64,000 bases of DNA from Rhynochetos jubatus (GCA_027574665.1 CM050668.1:4346001-4410000), one strand, 5' to 3'. Shown: positions 24,290-37,246, counted from the stretch's first letter. Notes: a model not told the origin generated them from the letters alone. Numbers and translations are program-made.

Positions 24290-24681
24290 CCGTCAGCAGA
24301 CAGCGTTTCTCTGGGTGGCAGATGCCCTCTGCTCTGTGGGAGAGGGGCAGCTCCTAAAGCAGGATGGGAAGTAGCACCTTCATGCCTGGTTTTGGGTTCA
24401 CTGTATTTTAAAGCATGGTATGGCTGAAGTCCTGACCTCGGCATCACCCTGTCGCACTGACCTCCCCTGAGGTCGCACTGCTGTTGCGTGTGGCGTGGCA
24501 AAGAGGCAGTGCTGCTGCCGCAGAGCTTGTCTCCTGTGCGGGTGATGCTGCGTAACTTCACCCCTGCAGGGCAGCAGTCGGGTCATTTGCAGGTACGTTG
24601 TTGGCCAGGATGCTGGTAGGAGCACTGAAGGGGGTACAGCAGCCACTGGCACAGCTCTCCCTCTGCTGAAAGGCTGCTGTG

Positions 24682-24759
24682 ATTTTTTTAATTTAATTTT
24701 TATTTTATTTTATTCCTCCTCCCTCCTATCTCTTGCACCTCTCCCTTCAAAAAAAAAAA
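24682..24759. repeat. Low-complexity T-rich, pyrimidine and A11 tract
   Basis: A T-rich segment with ttttatttta-like repeats (24682-24714) is followed by a C/T-rich block and then eleven adenines (24749-24759). No coding potential or known element is seen. Confidence 0.8.
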
Positions 24760-25390
24760 TTCTCTTGGATGTCTCTGGAGAGCTGGCTATGGTAACTGCT
24801 TGACTGATTTATTCTAGTATTTTAACATTTATTGGATTTACATAACAGCCAAACAATCTGTTTCAGGAGTTTAATATAAACCCAACTCTAGTGAGTCACA
24901 TCCACGTTAGCAATAATGCAAAGCGAGGCAGCTGGGGGAGTGAGGAGGTGACTTCTTCTGGGTTTCTGCATGGGAATATCTGGCTGCCTGAAATATCTCT
25001 GACACCTCACAGTCGAGTGATGCTGCCAGTTCTCCTCTGCCCTCAGGGAGTTGTTCTGAAACTTGGAAAGAGCAATGGATGCATCGCATCAACGCTCTCA
25101 TTGCTGCTCCTTGCCGACCTCAGTGGCCTTTCCAGAGATACCTGGCAGTGCTGTGTGCCCCTGGTGCCCCGCAGGCTCATGGTATGTTAGATGCCTTTAC
25201 CTGGTGTGGGCGTGTTTGAAAGGGAGGGGATGGAACTGAGAGTTGCAAGATAAAGCCTGTAGTGATGTGCTGCTTGCTTTTTCAATTAAAAACCATCGCC
25301 TTCGTTTGTGCCAGAACTCTGCAGGCCAGGTCCTCAAGGAGTGCAAATGAGCGTGGCAGCGACCAGGATGCTGACATGGTGAATTTCTCA

Positions 25391-25601
25391 GGAAGGAATT
25401 CTTCCCGGAGAGGGTGGTGAAGCACTGGGACAGGTTGCCCAGAGAAGCTGTGGGTGCCCCATCCCTGGCAGTGTCCAAGGCCAGGCTGGATGAGGCTTGG
25501 AGCAACCTGGGCTAGTGGAGGGTGCCCCTGCCCATGGCAGGGGGATGGAACTAGATGATCTTTAAGGTCCCTTCCAACCCTAACCATTCTATGATTCTAT
25601 G
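25391..25601 (+). mobile_element. CR1 LINE, 5'-truncated copy in intron 1
   Basis: About 210 bp match the CR1 3' region as I know it: aggaaggaattcttcc, gagggtggtgaagcactggg, caggttgcccagagaagctg, aaggccaggctggatg, gatgatctttaaggtccc and the end cattctatgattctatg. Sense orientation relative to CAMKK1. The well-preserved tail suggests a younger copy than the one at 6988-7091. The left boundary is approximate. Confidence 0.93.
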
Positions 25602-28600
25602 TGCCAGCAGTCATCCCTGCCCTCCTCCTGGGGTCTGGCTGCACCAACCCACAGGTGGGGATCTGGGTCTGGATTGGGTCTGAGCCCAGCGGGTGAGAGC
25701 TGGCCCTGTGCAGTCGTGGTAAGACGGCAGAGCAGGTGGGGACTCCCTGCCCAGGCATGAGCCAGGTGAGCAGGGCTTGTTCTTTAGGGACAGCAGGAGT
25801 GAGATCCATTGGAATGATTAACAGCAGGGGTTCCCAAAGTGTGGTGCGAAAGCTGCTGCTTCGGGTCCTATCCAGGCAGAATAATTCTGGGAGTCATTCA
25901 GTTGTCTCATACAATTGTATGACCACAGCAGACCACTGGAACCTCCCTGCTCTGGAGGCCTTGCTGCCTGTGTAAGGGCAGGGTTGTAGTGTGGTCAAGC
26001 AAAAATGGGTCTCCAACTTTAGTTGTCCTTTAGGAAAATCCAGAGGAAGAGATTGCAGGGATGAAATATCTGGGCGTGTGTTGCTGCCTGTGTTAGAGGT
26101 TGTCTGTTCAGCTAAGCAGTTGCTTCTCTTGCTGCAGCTTGCTTATTTGAATTCTTGTCTTTAGAATGGAAAATAAATGCTGGCTGATGAGATCCATTAC
26201 AGCACTAATTTTAGAGCATGCCAAAAACTAGAAAATTGTTTTCAACCTTCAGTCTCATTCCTCCTTTATTTCCCTTCTCCATTTCTGAAAACTGTCATTC
26301 GACTAAATGCCCGGTGATGTCCCACTCACTGGTATCTCCAGGCATTCTCCTTCCAGCCCTCTTCTCTGATACTCCTTCCTTCAGCCACTTGACATTGCTG
26401 TTACAAAAGCTTTCTCTGGGGCCACAGACAGCTGTTGGCAGGATGCAGGCAGTGAGTGCTGGTGCCAGATGCCAGGCTTGGGGGAACAGGGGAGGCAGCA
26501 TCAGGATGGAATTTCTTATCCTTGGGCACCCATGGCTTTGTAAGTCTTTCCAGCCCCACCCCAGCCTGTTCTCTCAATGAGCAAGAGGGAAAATATGAAT
26601 TTCCCTCTGGTCTGCTGAAGAGTTTAGGAAGCAGTCCCAAAGCTCCAGCATTTGTCTTTTGGCACTAATAAAAACCTGAGTTGTTGCTTGAGAGGATGGA
26701 GCGGGTAGTGAGTTAGGAATTGAAATGCTTCATCAATGCTGGCAGGAGGTTTTTAGAGCATGATTGCTTCTCATCAGCTGGAAGCTCGCAGTGGTTTGGG
26801 AAGAGCTGGGATGTTTATCTGGTGGTCTCCTTTGAAACCTTCAGCGCTCCCTTTAGCACTGCTCCTGGCTCGCAGTGTTCAGCAGAGTCTGAGCTCCAGG
26901 TTAAAGTTGGTGGCAAAAGTCCAGCGGTTTCACCCCATGCAATTTTCAGAAGCTCTCTGGAAGATGTTTCATGGATTTGGCAGCTAGATGTCCCTGACGG
27001 CAGCTGCAGTAACCATTAGCAGACAGATTGCTGAAAGACTTGGTGCCTTCCCTAGGGTGGGCTTTGAAAACCTTCCCTCTCCTGCCCCCAGCTCCCTCAC
27101 CCTTCTCTCATTTGCAGAGCCCAGTCCACTGGCAGCCGGCAGTGGCAGTATCCCTCAAAAAGAGCTCTTTTGCCCTATTTTGTGCTGGAGACCGGTGAAA
27201 AACTCCCTACTCTTAGCAATTATCATTTCATTCCTTCCCGGGTGCGCTCTGAGCCCTGTGGTGCTCGAGGTGTCAGCCTGCGGGAATTCGGCGGGCGAAT
27301 GTCTTCATAGTCGGCCTCTGTGAACGTGGCTGAGATAAACCCTTTACTGAACTAAATGCAGTAACAGCTAATCCCTTGGAAACAGTCACCTGGGCCCTGC
27401 ACGATGAAAAGAGGCTTTGCTGCTCTGATTAACAGCACTGGCAAGAACATTAACTCACTTTTCTTTGGAAATGAAAAGCACCTCTGCAGGAGAGTTTAAG
27501 GGATTAGGTACCAGCTGGAATATTAAGGTAGGTTTTTTGCACCTTTCTTCTAAATGTGTGCCTTAAAAGCCCGGTTGGCCCTGATTCCGGCTGAGCGTGC
27601 CCACGCCGTGTCAGAGAAGAGACTGGTCAGCGTCACCCAAGGAGCTTCCTGAGGAGGCACCGACTGCCTGCGCTGGGGTGTTTTGCAGGGCACCAAGGCT
27701 TGGGATTGTAACTTAACCCCTGTCAGGCTGGCCAGCCCCCACCTGAAGGGCTGAAGCTCATTTAAGCCTTGTTAAGAGCCAAATGACACTGACCTTTTCC
27801 AGCCCCTTCCTAGCAAATACTGAAGGCTATGGAGAGCAGGGTGCTATTCCAGCTGTTTTGACAACTTCACTTTCATTTTTGGGGGGAGATAGGCACCAAT
27901 TATTTTATTAAGCACAATGCTTGGTTCCAAAAGCTTGAGCTGCAGATGCCATCTACAATAAAAACAAAGCTCTTGTACCTCAGTGAAGGCCGCTTTGGGC
28001 TGTGTTTTTGAGGCCAGGCTTTTATCTTGGTGCTGGTTTCCGTGAGGCTGCGTGCCCAAGCTCTGCCCTGCCAGGAGTGCAGCCTGAGCGGTGTGCATCG
28101 CGTGTGATGCTCACAGATGAAGGCGGTTGACCTGGCTGGCTGAAGGGATTAAAACAGGTGTATAGAATTTGTCTATAAAATGATGTAAAATTGAGCAAAG
28201 ATTAAACACTTGTTTTAAGTGTTTGTTGCTCAGAGCAGGTTTGAGGGCTCGGAATGCTTCCAAAATCCTGTTACCTTTCAACCTCTGTTTCTCCTACTGA
28301 ATTTGCTATTTTAAGTAAATAGCACAGAGTTAGCTCAGGAGGGAAGAGATGCAAGTGTCTGTTCAAAGCGTGCTTTACTGGTTAGATATTTATGGCAGAC
28401 ATTCAGGAAATGAGCAAACACTTGAAAGTATATGTATTATTTATTATTGTAGCTGATTAATTACCACTTGAAACCTTTTGGTTGGTGTTATGACTCTGTA
28501 TACTCTTCACCAAGCAATGCTTCAGCAATGTATACGCTGGCATCTGTCCCAGTTAAACGCTGCAGGAGATGAAAGTGCCGCAGTTGATTTATGGAAGTTG

Positions 28601-31600
28601 GGAGTTTGAGCAGAGGAAGATGATAGCGTGGCACTTGCTGTGAGCACTGGTGGGAGCGAGTGAGATCAGCAAGTGGACAGCACTTGGTGATGGCTCAGTC
28701 CTCCAAGGACCAGGATGAGGAGTTGCTTGCCCCATTTTGGGGAGAAGCAACAAGGTGGAGTTTGTGTGATGTTTGACTTTGTGTGATGAAGTGTTCACAG
28801 TCAGGAGTAAAACTTGGCTGCCGGCAGGGACTTGGGCTCCCTGCTTCCACACCGGTGATTCCTTCTCTGGACTGGAATAGAGAAGTGCAGAGTAATTGCT
28901 TGGAAAAAGGAGGTGATTCTTACCTGTTCCAGTGGTGCAACTGGTTCTGAGTCCATGGGCTTACAGGGCACACTGTGCAGCAGCCTGCTCCCTCCCCCTC
29001 CTCCCTGGACCCATCGTTAGGTGTAGCTGTACATATAAGACCATACACCACCATCTCTCTGCTCAGGTTACTGTGCTGGGACTGGATAAACCTCTTTAAT
29101 TCTTGTGAAGCCCACCCAAAGCACTGGGTGAGCAAAGCACAGATCCCATCCAGCAGTTCTTCCCCACTTAAGCTTACCTTTAACAAAACCTAAGCAAATG
29201 AGGCATGTGGTAAGGTAGTTATTTAGTGCTAATCTGCACATCTGGAAAAATAAGATGGTAAAATCACAGTGGAAGGGGTGGTGGGACTCCCTCTGCCTTC
29301 AAAGTACATGTGATGCTCAGTTGCAGGGGGAAGAATCCCCTTGCTATTGCTAGTGTAACTGAAGGGTGGGTCCTTTCCTCCAGCGTCGGCCATCGCCGCA
29401 GAGATAGGCTCGTTTAACCCTTCTCCAAATAAAGTTTGCAGAATGCTGCAGTCAGAAAAGTTCCTTAATCAAATGACTCCTGCGGCAGAGGAGTGAGGGG
29501 GCCTGGAGAGGAGTGGAAGAGTCATAAGAGAGATGTAAGAAAATGCTTTTTATGGAATGAATAATTTTTGGTGCAGAGGCGGCAGCGTTGTATTTAATTC
29601 TAATTTGGGTTTTTTGGGAACGCGTGATTGACGCCCAATGAGGGGTGCAGGATGTTGTTTCTCAGCAGGCTGTCATTCCCGCGCTCCACTTACCTGTCAG
29701 CACTCCTGCGGAGACTTCTCCCTTTGGGTGCCACTAGCTCGTTTCCCACAGCACCTCCCTGCAGCCTCTCCCGGGAGCGGGTGGCACACGAGGGGCCCCA
29801 TCCAGTCCCTGCAGCTGCGGGGATCCGCTTTGGAATTGTGCTTTGGCTTTCCTTGGTGGTACCTTTGCTGCACTGGTGTGCAGGAGCCTTCCTGCTGTAA
29901 GCCCATCTGTGGCTTGCCACCATGGACTGGGCACAGCCCAGTGCTGCCCAGCACTAAGCTGGCCGATGCCCCTTCAGCTCTGGGCTTGCTCCTGCCCACG
30001 TGGTGTGGTTTTACCTACCTTGCATACGGATATCCCCAGCTCTCCTCTCTTCCTGATGTGGCTGTCATCTCCCTGAGGAAGGACTAGCTCTTGGATGTGG
30101 GTTCAGTGCCTGGCCTGCAGCAGCATGGGTCCCTGCACAACATCATGCCCAGATGCTCCTGGGCCAGAGAAAGTGATGCTGGCACTGGGGTTCCCCTCTC
30201 CCTCAATCTGGCCTTCCTCAGGAGAGGAGGGACCGGTAGTCCTACCCTTATAAAAAGGGCCATTAAGAGTTTTGTTTTGCTACGGTGCAAATTTCAGCCA
30301 AATTCTTCCTCTTGGCCCTGTCTTCTTAACAGAGTGCATGTGTTAAGTGCTGTGAGCCTGAGCAGAGTCTCATTGCAAAGTAAACCAGGAGTGTGGGACT
30401 TAGGCGAGTCTTTTGTTACTGCTGTACAGGGTTTATGCTGATAACAGCAGAGATTGAACCCAATCCCAGATGAGTTTTCCAAGAGTCTGATTAATCTGTT
30501 TAACAATGGATCTGGGGTTTTGTTTTGATCTTTTTTGTGAGAGTTAAATTTTTGTCCCTTTCAGAGTAGCTGTGGCTCATGTAAGCACAGCAGTATTGCT
30601 TTCCTAATTGGCTGCAGGTTTATCTGTAGCTATTATGTTAAGGGTTTGCAAGAGCCCCCGTCACCATGGCATCAGAAAGCTTCCTATGCCAAAACCACTT
30701 GATAGAAACATACATATACGTGTGCGCACACTTTTTTTGGTCTGTTGGAAAGTGCAAAGACGTTCTGCTGCAAGATCATGTTTTTGCATGATTGTACTCC
30801 CCAGATAGTTAGCTTTGCAAATAGCTCTTTTCCTCTCCTGCTGCTATTATGGCTCTGGTCCACGTGCCATTGAAGAGAGAGAGACCTCTTTCCAATGAGC
30901 TTTGGACCAGACCCTGTGCAAGCAGGATTCCTATTGTTTATGGTTCATACTGTGGGACAGCAGGGCAAGGTCCCATCACGCTGGTGCTGTATGTACACGG
31001 AGTTGGCAACAGACCCAGAGTCAAAAACTCCCTGTGTAATGGTCACAATACAGCAAGGGGAGGAGGCCACAAATGCTCTGGATGGCACTGGCTTTCTGAA
31101 GAATACAGCAGCAGTATGGGGAAGCAGGGTATTTAAAGTGAAGGTGCAGATGTTGAAGGTAACAGGATTTAAAGTCTGTGTGGCACAAAATACAATGTGG
31201 CATAGAGCTGGAGGAACCAGGCTATGCAGCGTGTGCTGAGAGAAATATTCTGCTATTTATAGCAAAAGCTTCTTCCTCTCTTGATTTCACCCCTTCTTGA
31301 ATGCACTCAGTGATTGCTTTTCATGTATGAATGCTTGTAAAAACGGAGCTCCCTAAACAGACATGAAATGTTTATGAGTTAATGACTTCAGAGAGCTCTG
31401 GTTGTTTAAAAACAGTGGTGATGAAGTTGCCTTGGCCACAGTCACCTGTCCTCCACGGAGCAGATCCGGTGCCGGGACAGCACGGTGAGGGCTGCACACA
31501 GCTCCATCCTTGGGGAGCTTTGTCGTTACTACTTTACTAACATGCTTACAGCAGGGTGGGAAGGAGTCTCCCAGGGGGTAAGAAATCCGTGTGAAGTGCT

Positions 31601-34436
31601 GTCCTGTCTGGGATTTGCTGTGTGGTAGAGCACAGGGTGAATGAAATCTCAACAGTGATTTCTAGCTGGAGCAGAATGAAACCCTTAGCCTGAAACTGGG
31701 GGCTTGTAATGGCTGGGTCTTTGTAAGGTGTTCTATTCTGGGTGTTTTCTTACTGCTGCTTTGCTCCCCTTGAATTCAGCTTCCAGGAACGAGAGCTGCA
31801 TGGCTGCGTTGTTGGTTACCCCAGGGGCAGACCTGCCTTGCCCGCAGGTCAGATGCGAACAGCTGAGGGAGTATTTCCAGGGGTGAGACCGTCCTTACAT
31901 CTCTGCAGCAGACTCCAGGGAAAGGGATTAAGGATAACAGTAAGCTCCTTTCTGCTGCCTCTCTCTTTCCCCAAGGTACAACTATTTGTCTGTGGAGAGA
32001 ACCTATCTGTCTTTGGCTTTGCTTTTCACCAGTGCTAGAGGTGTAAATTCAACGTGCTATGGCAGTGTGCTGCTCTGTAATCCTCCAGCAGCCAGTGAGT
32101 GCCCTGTGTGATGGCTGGGAGAGCTGGAGATGGCCATCACTGGTACTTGGGAGAGTGGCTTGGATGGAGACAGACACACAGAGCGGTTATCCCAGCAGGG
32201 AGCAGACAGATCTCATGATGTTATAACCGTAGCAGGAGAGCTGGTAATTACCCTTTATTTTGAAGGATGCCTTGGGTGTGGGAGAGGGGATGTGTTTGCA
32301 GCAGTGTGAAGTGGATTTGCGGTGGAGCTGCTGTGCACCCTTCTTGAAAGCTGTCAGGTTTTCCTCCCTCCTGGTGACTTCCTTCGTGTGTCTGATACCA
32401 TCGCCATGGAGAGCAATAGGTGATGATGTGCTGGTGGGGTCTGAGCTGTTTGTTTAATTGGTGTGCATGTGTGTCTGAAGGGTGCGTGTAAGTGTGTGTG
32501 CCACTGGCAGCAGCTGGGCTCTGGTCACAGCAGAGCTGTCAGTTCTGAGTACCTCTGTCCAAACCCTTCAGAGGAGTGTGTCAACCCGCCTGCAGCTTTA
32601 CCAGTATTCGTGCTAATGATGCTGAAAAATGGCTTATCCTTTGCTAATCTTGTCCCTGTACCTGCAGGCAGCAGTTGTGAGGTTTTGGAGATTTTTTTTA
32701 GCCTTTTCATTCTTCTTCATCAATGCTGGCAGCTGCTTGCTGCTTCTGCTTGGGGGTAATTCTGACTGAGTTACTGCATCCAGCTTTTTCTGGGCTGTTT
32801 CTTTGGATGTAAGCCTCTCTATCCTCAGGCCAGTCTGGGGTCTGGGCTCTCTTCCCTTCTGCTACTTGAGATGGGTCACTTTTCATGTTAGTAGGTTATT
32901 TCAGTGGTGAAGTTGAAGTTCCTGGGGAGAAGGGGAGCACAGAAAGATGGGCAGGAAGATCACTGCCACACTCCAGCATGGAAGCTATGGAGTCAAGGCT
33001 GACTGTCTATGGGATTAAGCCCCATTATCTTACCTCAGTTTGTGAGAGGTTGACTTGTGGTCACTGGATTTAGTGCAAAGGGGTGCAAAGTCCTCCTCTG
33101 GGCCAAAAGGAATAGTGAAGGCAAAGCGGCCTCAGCTCCGTGTCGGTGGCTGTTAACACCTTTAGTCCAGCCCTGGCAAATGGCAAATTCACTCCATGGT
33201 GAGACACCTCTATTCTTTTGTTTCGGTAAAGGCAGATGCTCACCAGGCTGGTCAGTTGGGTGAAAACCCTGGGTGTGTTCCCTTGCGAGTCTGTTGAAAA
33301 CTTCCAAAACCGTGTGGAAATGCAGTACCAAGCCACTGGGCATGGTGTGATGCCAGCAGCAGAGTGCAGAACAATTTAAGTTCTGTGAAGTTATTCCACT
33401 TCCGAGTGTATTTTTCTGTGCTGTGCTAACCAAACATGGCAAAAATAGCAGCACCACAGAAAGGCTGTACACCGGGCTGTCAAACAGACTGACCATTTCT
33501 GGGGCGCCTGGGCTGTTTGCTGGGTGTGTTACCACTTCTCTGCACTGTGGTGGAGGGACCTACGGAAGGAAGACCAGACCTGCTGGATGATGTCCTCGCC
33601 TGGATTTTAGGGAGAGGGTTAAATCTTAAACTAGCATTTCAAAGGCATCGAGGTATCTGTTAGGGTCTGTTCAGAAGTATTTATGGGAATTACATCTGTT
33701 CCCCGGTGCTCTATTTCCCTGCCTGGGAATGTATCCCAATGGGATGTTTATGAAGATGAGCGCATTTGTTTTGCAAGGTGCTCGTATTCCTCCAGAATGG
33801 AGAGATATTTGAATACCGTAACTGCTTTAACTTAATGCTTTTGCAAGAGTCACAGAAGGATGTTGAGAGAGTTTGGCTGCAGTCCTGGCACCTGCCTGTG
33901 CTGAGCCCTGCTGGCTCTGGAGCCGGGCTCTGCATGGCATCACTGCCAGGAACAGGGCTTGTGTTTGCATTTGCAGGGGTGCTGAGGTGCACGAGTGGCT
34001 GGTGCCAGCAGCTTGTACATGCTTAACCCAAGCGTTAGCTGAGGTCAGAGGCATCTCCAAAGTTGACTTTCAGCACACTTTAAATGCAAACTCACAGTGG
34101 GGTTTTCCTGTGCTGTTTCAGCACAGGCTTTTCTAGCAGTGTGCTGTCTATCTTAGCGTGACAAGATCAGCAGCAATTACACTGGCATCAGAAATGGGAG
34201 CCCCTTCCTGACCTTGGAGTGCTGCTGCATTAACACAGAAAATGGAGAAGTCATTTAGGTAATGAAATGATTTGGATTTGGTCATGGATTGAATGAGACT
34301 TCTAGAGCCAGTGTGCTTACTCATCAGATGACTCACATCTTAGTCACTTTTAGAATAAGTGCTTCTCTTTTTGGGTGCTTCCAGAATGGCATGGGTAGGG
34401 ATGAGCCTAAAATTTCTACCTCCCCCTTTGATAATT

Positions 34437-34458
34437 TTTTTTTAAATATTTAAAAAAA
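34437..34458. repeat. 22-bp perfect A/T palindrome
   Basis: Seven T, then aaatattt, then seven A form an uninterrupted self-complementary sequence centred at 34447/34448. It lies 75 bp upstream of the 16-bp inverted repeat. A chance origin in low-complexity DNA is likely. Confidence 0.85.
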
Positions 34459-34532
34459 GAATGATTGTGGGAGGGATGATAATACAGTCAAATCAAGGCC
34501 TTTGGAAAGAACACGATGGGATGCTTTACTGG

Positions 34533-34585
34533 ACCTGGAGCACACCTTGCTTGCCAGATAAAGCTGTTTAAGGTGTGCTCCAGGT
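34533..34585. repeat. Perfect 16-bp inverted repeat (hairpin)
   Basis: The left arm acctggagcacacctt (34533-34548) and the right arm at 34570-34585 are exact reverse complements, separated by 21 nt. A transcript from either strand would form a perfect 16-bp stem. Pairing does not extend outward beyond the arms. I do not recognise it as a known microRNA or transposon end. Confidence 0.9.
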
Positions 34586-35140
34586 ACGTTGCCTGAATTT
34601 TACAGCACTGTGACACTTCAGTTTTGCTCTTCTTTCCTGGTCAGACAGAGTGACCTCAGGCTTCAAATCAGACTTCTCAAGCTTGGCTCTCTGGGTACTC
34701 AAGTGAGGCTGTGTTGTGGGGAGGTGCAGTTCTGAGCCTATTCTCAAATTCCCGTGCCCCCAGCAGTACGTAAGAGCATCATGAGATGGAAGCGGCCCAT
34801 CAAACACTCAAGATTGCTGTGCAAATAAAACCTTCCTGTTCTCAAGTGATTTTTTTTTTTTATGTAATGATATTTTTCATTACCAAAATATTGAAGAAGT
34901 TGACTTGAAACCTGATTGTTCAGAAACGTGCACGTGTTTAAGCAAGTGTGCGTAGCATATCTGAGTACCTGGGGAAACAATGAAAAATTACTTTGTAATC
35001 CCCTGCAGCTTTATCTCTATAGCAGATAAACTGGGATTTTTTTCCTTTTTTCCTAATCTTTTTCTCCTTCTTTCTAATCTCATCATCCTGCAACGAATGT
35101 GTGGTAGGCTGTTCCTGATCTAACCAGGCTTGTAATGAAT

Positions 35141-35258
35141 CGGTGCGCTCAGAGCGACATGGCACGGTCTCTGCTTCTCACTTGACCCACGCGGCTGGGC
35201 AGCAGCCAAAGCGGGAGAGCCGTGCAGGGAGTGACGTGGGGCGCGGCTGTCGGCTTCG
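35141..35258. promoter_or_regulatory. Small CpG-dense patch in intron 1
   Basis: Thirteen CpG dinucleotides occur in about 118 bp, while flanking intron DNA has very few. It includes tgacgtgg (a CRE-like core) and ggggcgcgg. It is too short for a formal CpG island. It could be a minor promoter, an enhancer kept unmethylated, or chance. Confidence 0.35.
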
Positions 35259-36145
35259 GCATAGGTTTTGCTAAGCTGGATGTGGTTAAACTCTTACCAG
35301 TGCTTCAAATGTTGAAAATGGGGATGCACTGCCTGTCAGTAACAGATCTGTAAGCATGACTCCAGCACAGACATGATTTCTGTCAGGAATGGTGATGTGT
35401 TGTTATAAAAAATCATGCTGGAATTACTCTTACAACAGTATGTTCAGTTATAGGGAGAGTACAAAGCTGAATGAAGTAGCCAGAGGTTGGGATTCAGAAA
35501 TTTGGGATTCTCTGAGCACTGTGGAGCTGTCTGGGTGACCCTGACCAAAAGCAGCTCTTCCTAACTCCTCTCTGTGCGTGTCCTCTCGCCCTTGGTGAAT
35601 AGGCACCATCTGTAAAACGCGGTAGGTCACGGCAGGTGACGGGTACTATGTAAGTGAGAATTTCCCATTGAAAGGTATTAGGCTACAATTTCAGAAACAG
35701 GAAACTGAAGAATAGGGTTTTATTGTTAAATAGAACTGGTGAAAGGAAAGCCAAAAATAATCTTACAAGTGTCCTTTGTCATGTAGTAGGGAATAATTCA
35801 CAGGCTTGTAGGTTTTAAGGTCCCTATAATTGCCTATGCTGGACCTCCTGGGTCACAAGCACGGAGGATTTTACCAGCAGTCCCTTTTGGAGTCAGGAGG
35901 AATTTATCACTTCCTCTAGAAGTTTTCCGGTTTGTTTTGCCTCTTAATTGTGGAAGAAGTTTCTTTGTGTTCTCTGTTTTAAAATGTAAATAATTTACAA
36001 GGTTGTTGCTAAACCTCACAGGCAAAGGATTTAAACTAATACAAAGTAACAATAATATTTTAATAATAAAGGTAAATGTTGGTGCTTTGGTGGTGTTTCT
36101 TCACAGAAAACTTTGAAGATGAGGTTAGTTCGTGTGCAGAAAATG

Positions 36146-36181
36146 CAGATAAAGCTGCAAGTAAAGCTACAGATAAAGCTG
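36146..36181 (+). repeat. 12-bp tandem repeat, three copies
   Basis: The unit cagataaagctg at 36146-36157 recurs exactly at 36170-36181, with a middle copy caagtaaagcta (36158-36169) differing at three positions. Each outer unit carries a gataa core, so the array presents two spaced GATA-like motifs. The unit length is a multiple of three, but no credible reading frame surrounds it. Confidence 0.85.
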
Positions 36182-37131
36182 CCTCCAAGTGTGCTACCTC
36201 TGTGGGTTATTTGTACTTCTGCTTGGTGTTTGGTTGGTGATATTGGGTGTTTCTGGCATCCCGTTCCAAATGAGCATGTGAGTGTGCCTGTCAAACATCA
36301 ATAGGCAGTGAGGAAATCAGGGGAGGTTACCGTGCTCCCTGAGCCCCCCGGCTCTTCTCATGGGCTTGAGTGGCCACAAAACTGTGGTGGTTTTGGGCCA
36401 GAGAGGGACGGCGTGAGAGTAACTGAGCAGGGGCTGCGTCCAAGCGTGATGCTGGAGCATCAGCCTATGGTGGGAGCAACGATTTTGGATGTCTTGATCT
36501 GTGTGACCTGGTGAGACCTGCACAGCCCCCTGTCACCCCACAGCTGGTTTGCGTCCTCAATCCCCATGTCTTGTGGCAAGCTGCAGACTTGTCCAGATGG
36601 AGCCCAGACCTGCCTCTGTGGTGTGTATGGTGCCCCAAGGCTGACCAGGAGTGCTGGTACCAGGGCGGTGATGCTGCCGTGCTCTCCCCTCACTTGTCAT
36701 GCAGAGCTCAAGGTGGGTCTTTGTGTGTTGCAGCTCGTGCAGGTGGAAGAAAGAAAGCTGGGTAGAGGTGGAGCCCTTCTAAGAGGACGGATGCAATGGG
36801 AATTACTTCCAATGCTTCCTTGACGTGTGCCCTGCTAGCCTAGAAAGAGCTGCAAATGCAAGTGGGGATGAAAACGCTGTCATCCTGCTCCCCTCCTGGG
36901 AAAGGAGCCCTGGGATGGCTCCAGTGTAACTGGGCAGCTCTCTTGTTTAGACACATGAAACACATTCACCCAGGCACTCGTGGGAGTATTTTCACTTTTC
37001 TGAGGCTGAGATTTTCAGTGTTCACACTTGGGCATGTGAATGTTGATGTCCTGAGACCATAGTTAAAGTTCAAGTATGCGTGTAAGTGTTTTGCTGGAGT
37101 AGAGCCGACATCTCCATTGCAGAGAGAAGTA

Positions 37132-37143
37132 GTGTGTGTGTGT
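37132..37143 (+). repeat. (GT)6 microsatellite
   Basis: A perfect short GT dinucleotide run about 100 bp before the C29 homopolymer. Confidence 0.85.
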
Positions 37144-37246
37144 AACCTCGGTGGCTGCATTCAGACTAATTGTTCTGAGATGCTTCTTGGAAGATGCTGA
37201 GCACCCTGGCTGGGAGCCAGCAAGGCTTTTAAACACATGCTTTGCT

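Larger units (their letters stand above)
18851..34436 (+). other. CAMKK1 intron 1, middle part, no gene recognised
   Basis: Apart from one CR1 copy, a consensus CRE at 24282, a low-complexity tract at 24682 and the A/T-rich block at 22490, nothing interpretable is seen. Around 28304-28324 a short 8-bp inverted repeat (tgctattt, 5-nt spacer, aaatagca) occurs. No coding exon is recognised on either strand. Confidence 0.65.

Noticed and set aside
28304-28324. 8-bp inverted repeat as a microRNA hairpin
   Set aside because: The stem is too short and A/T-rich to distinguish from chance.
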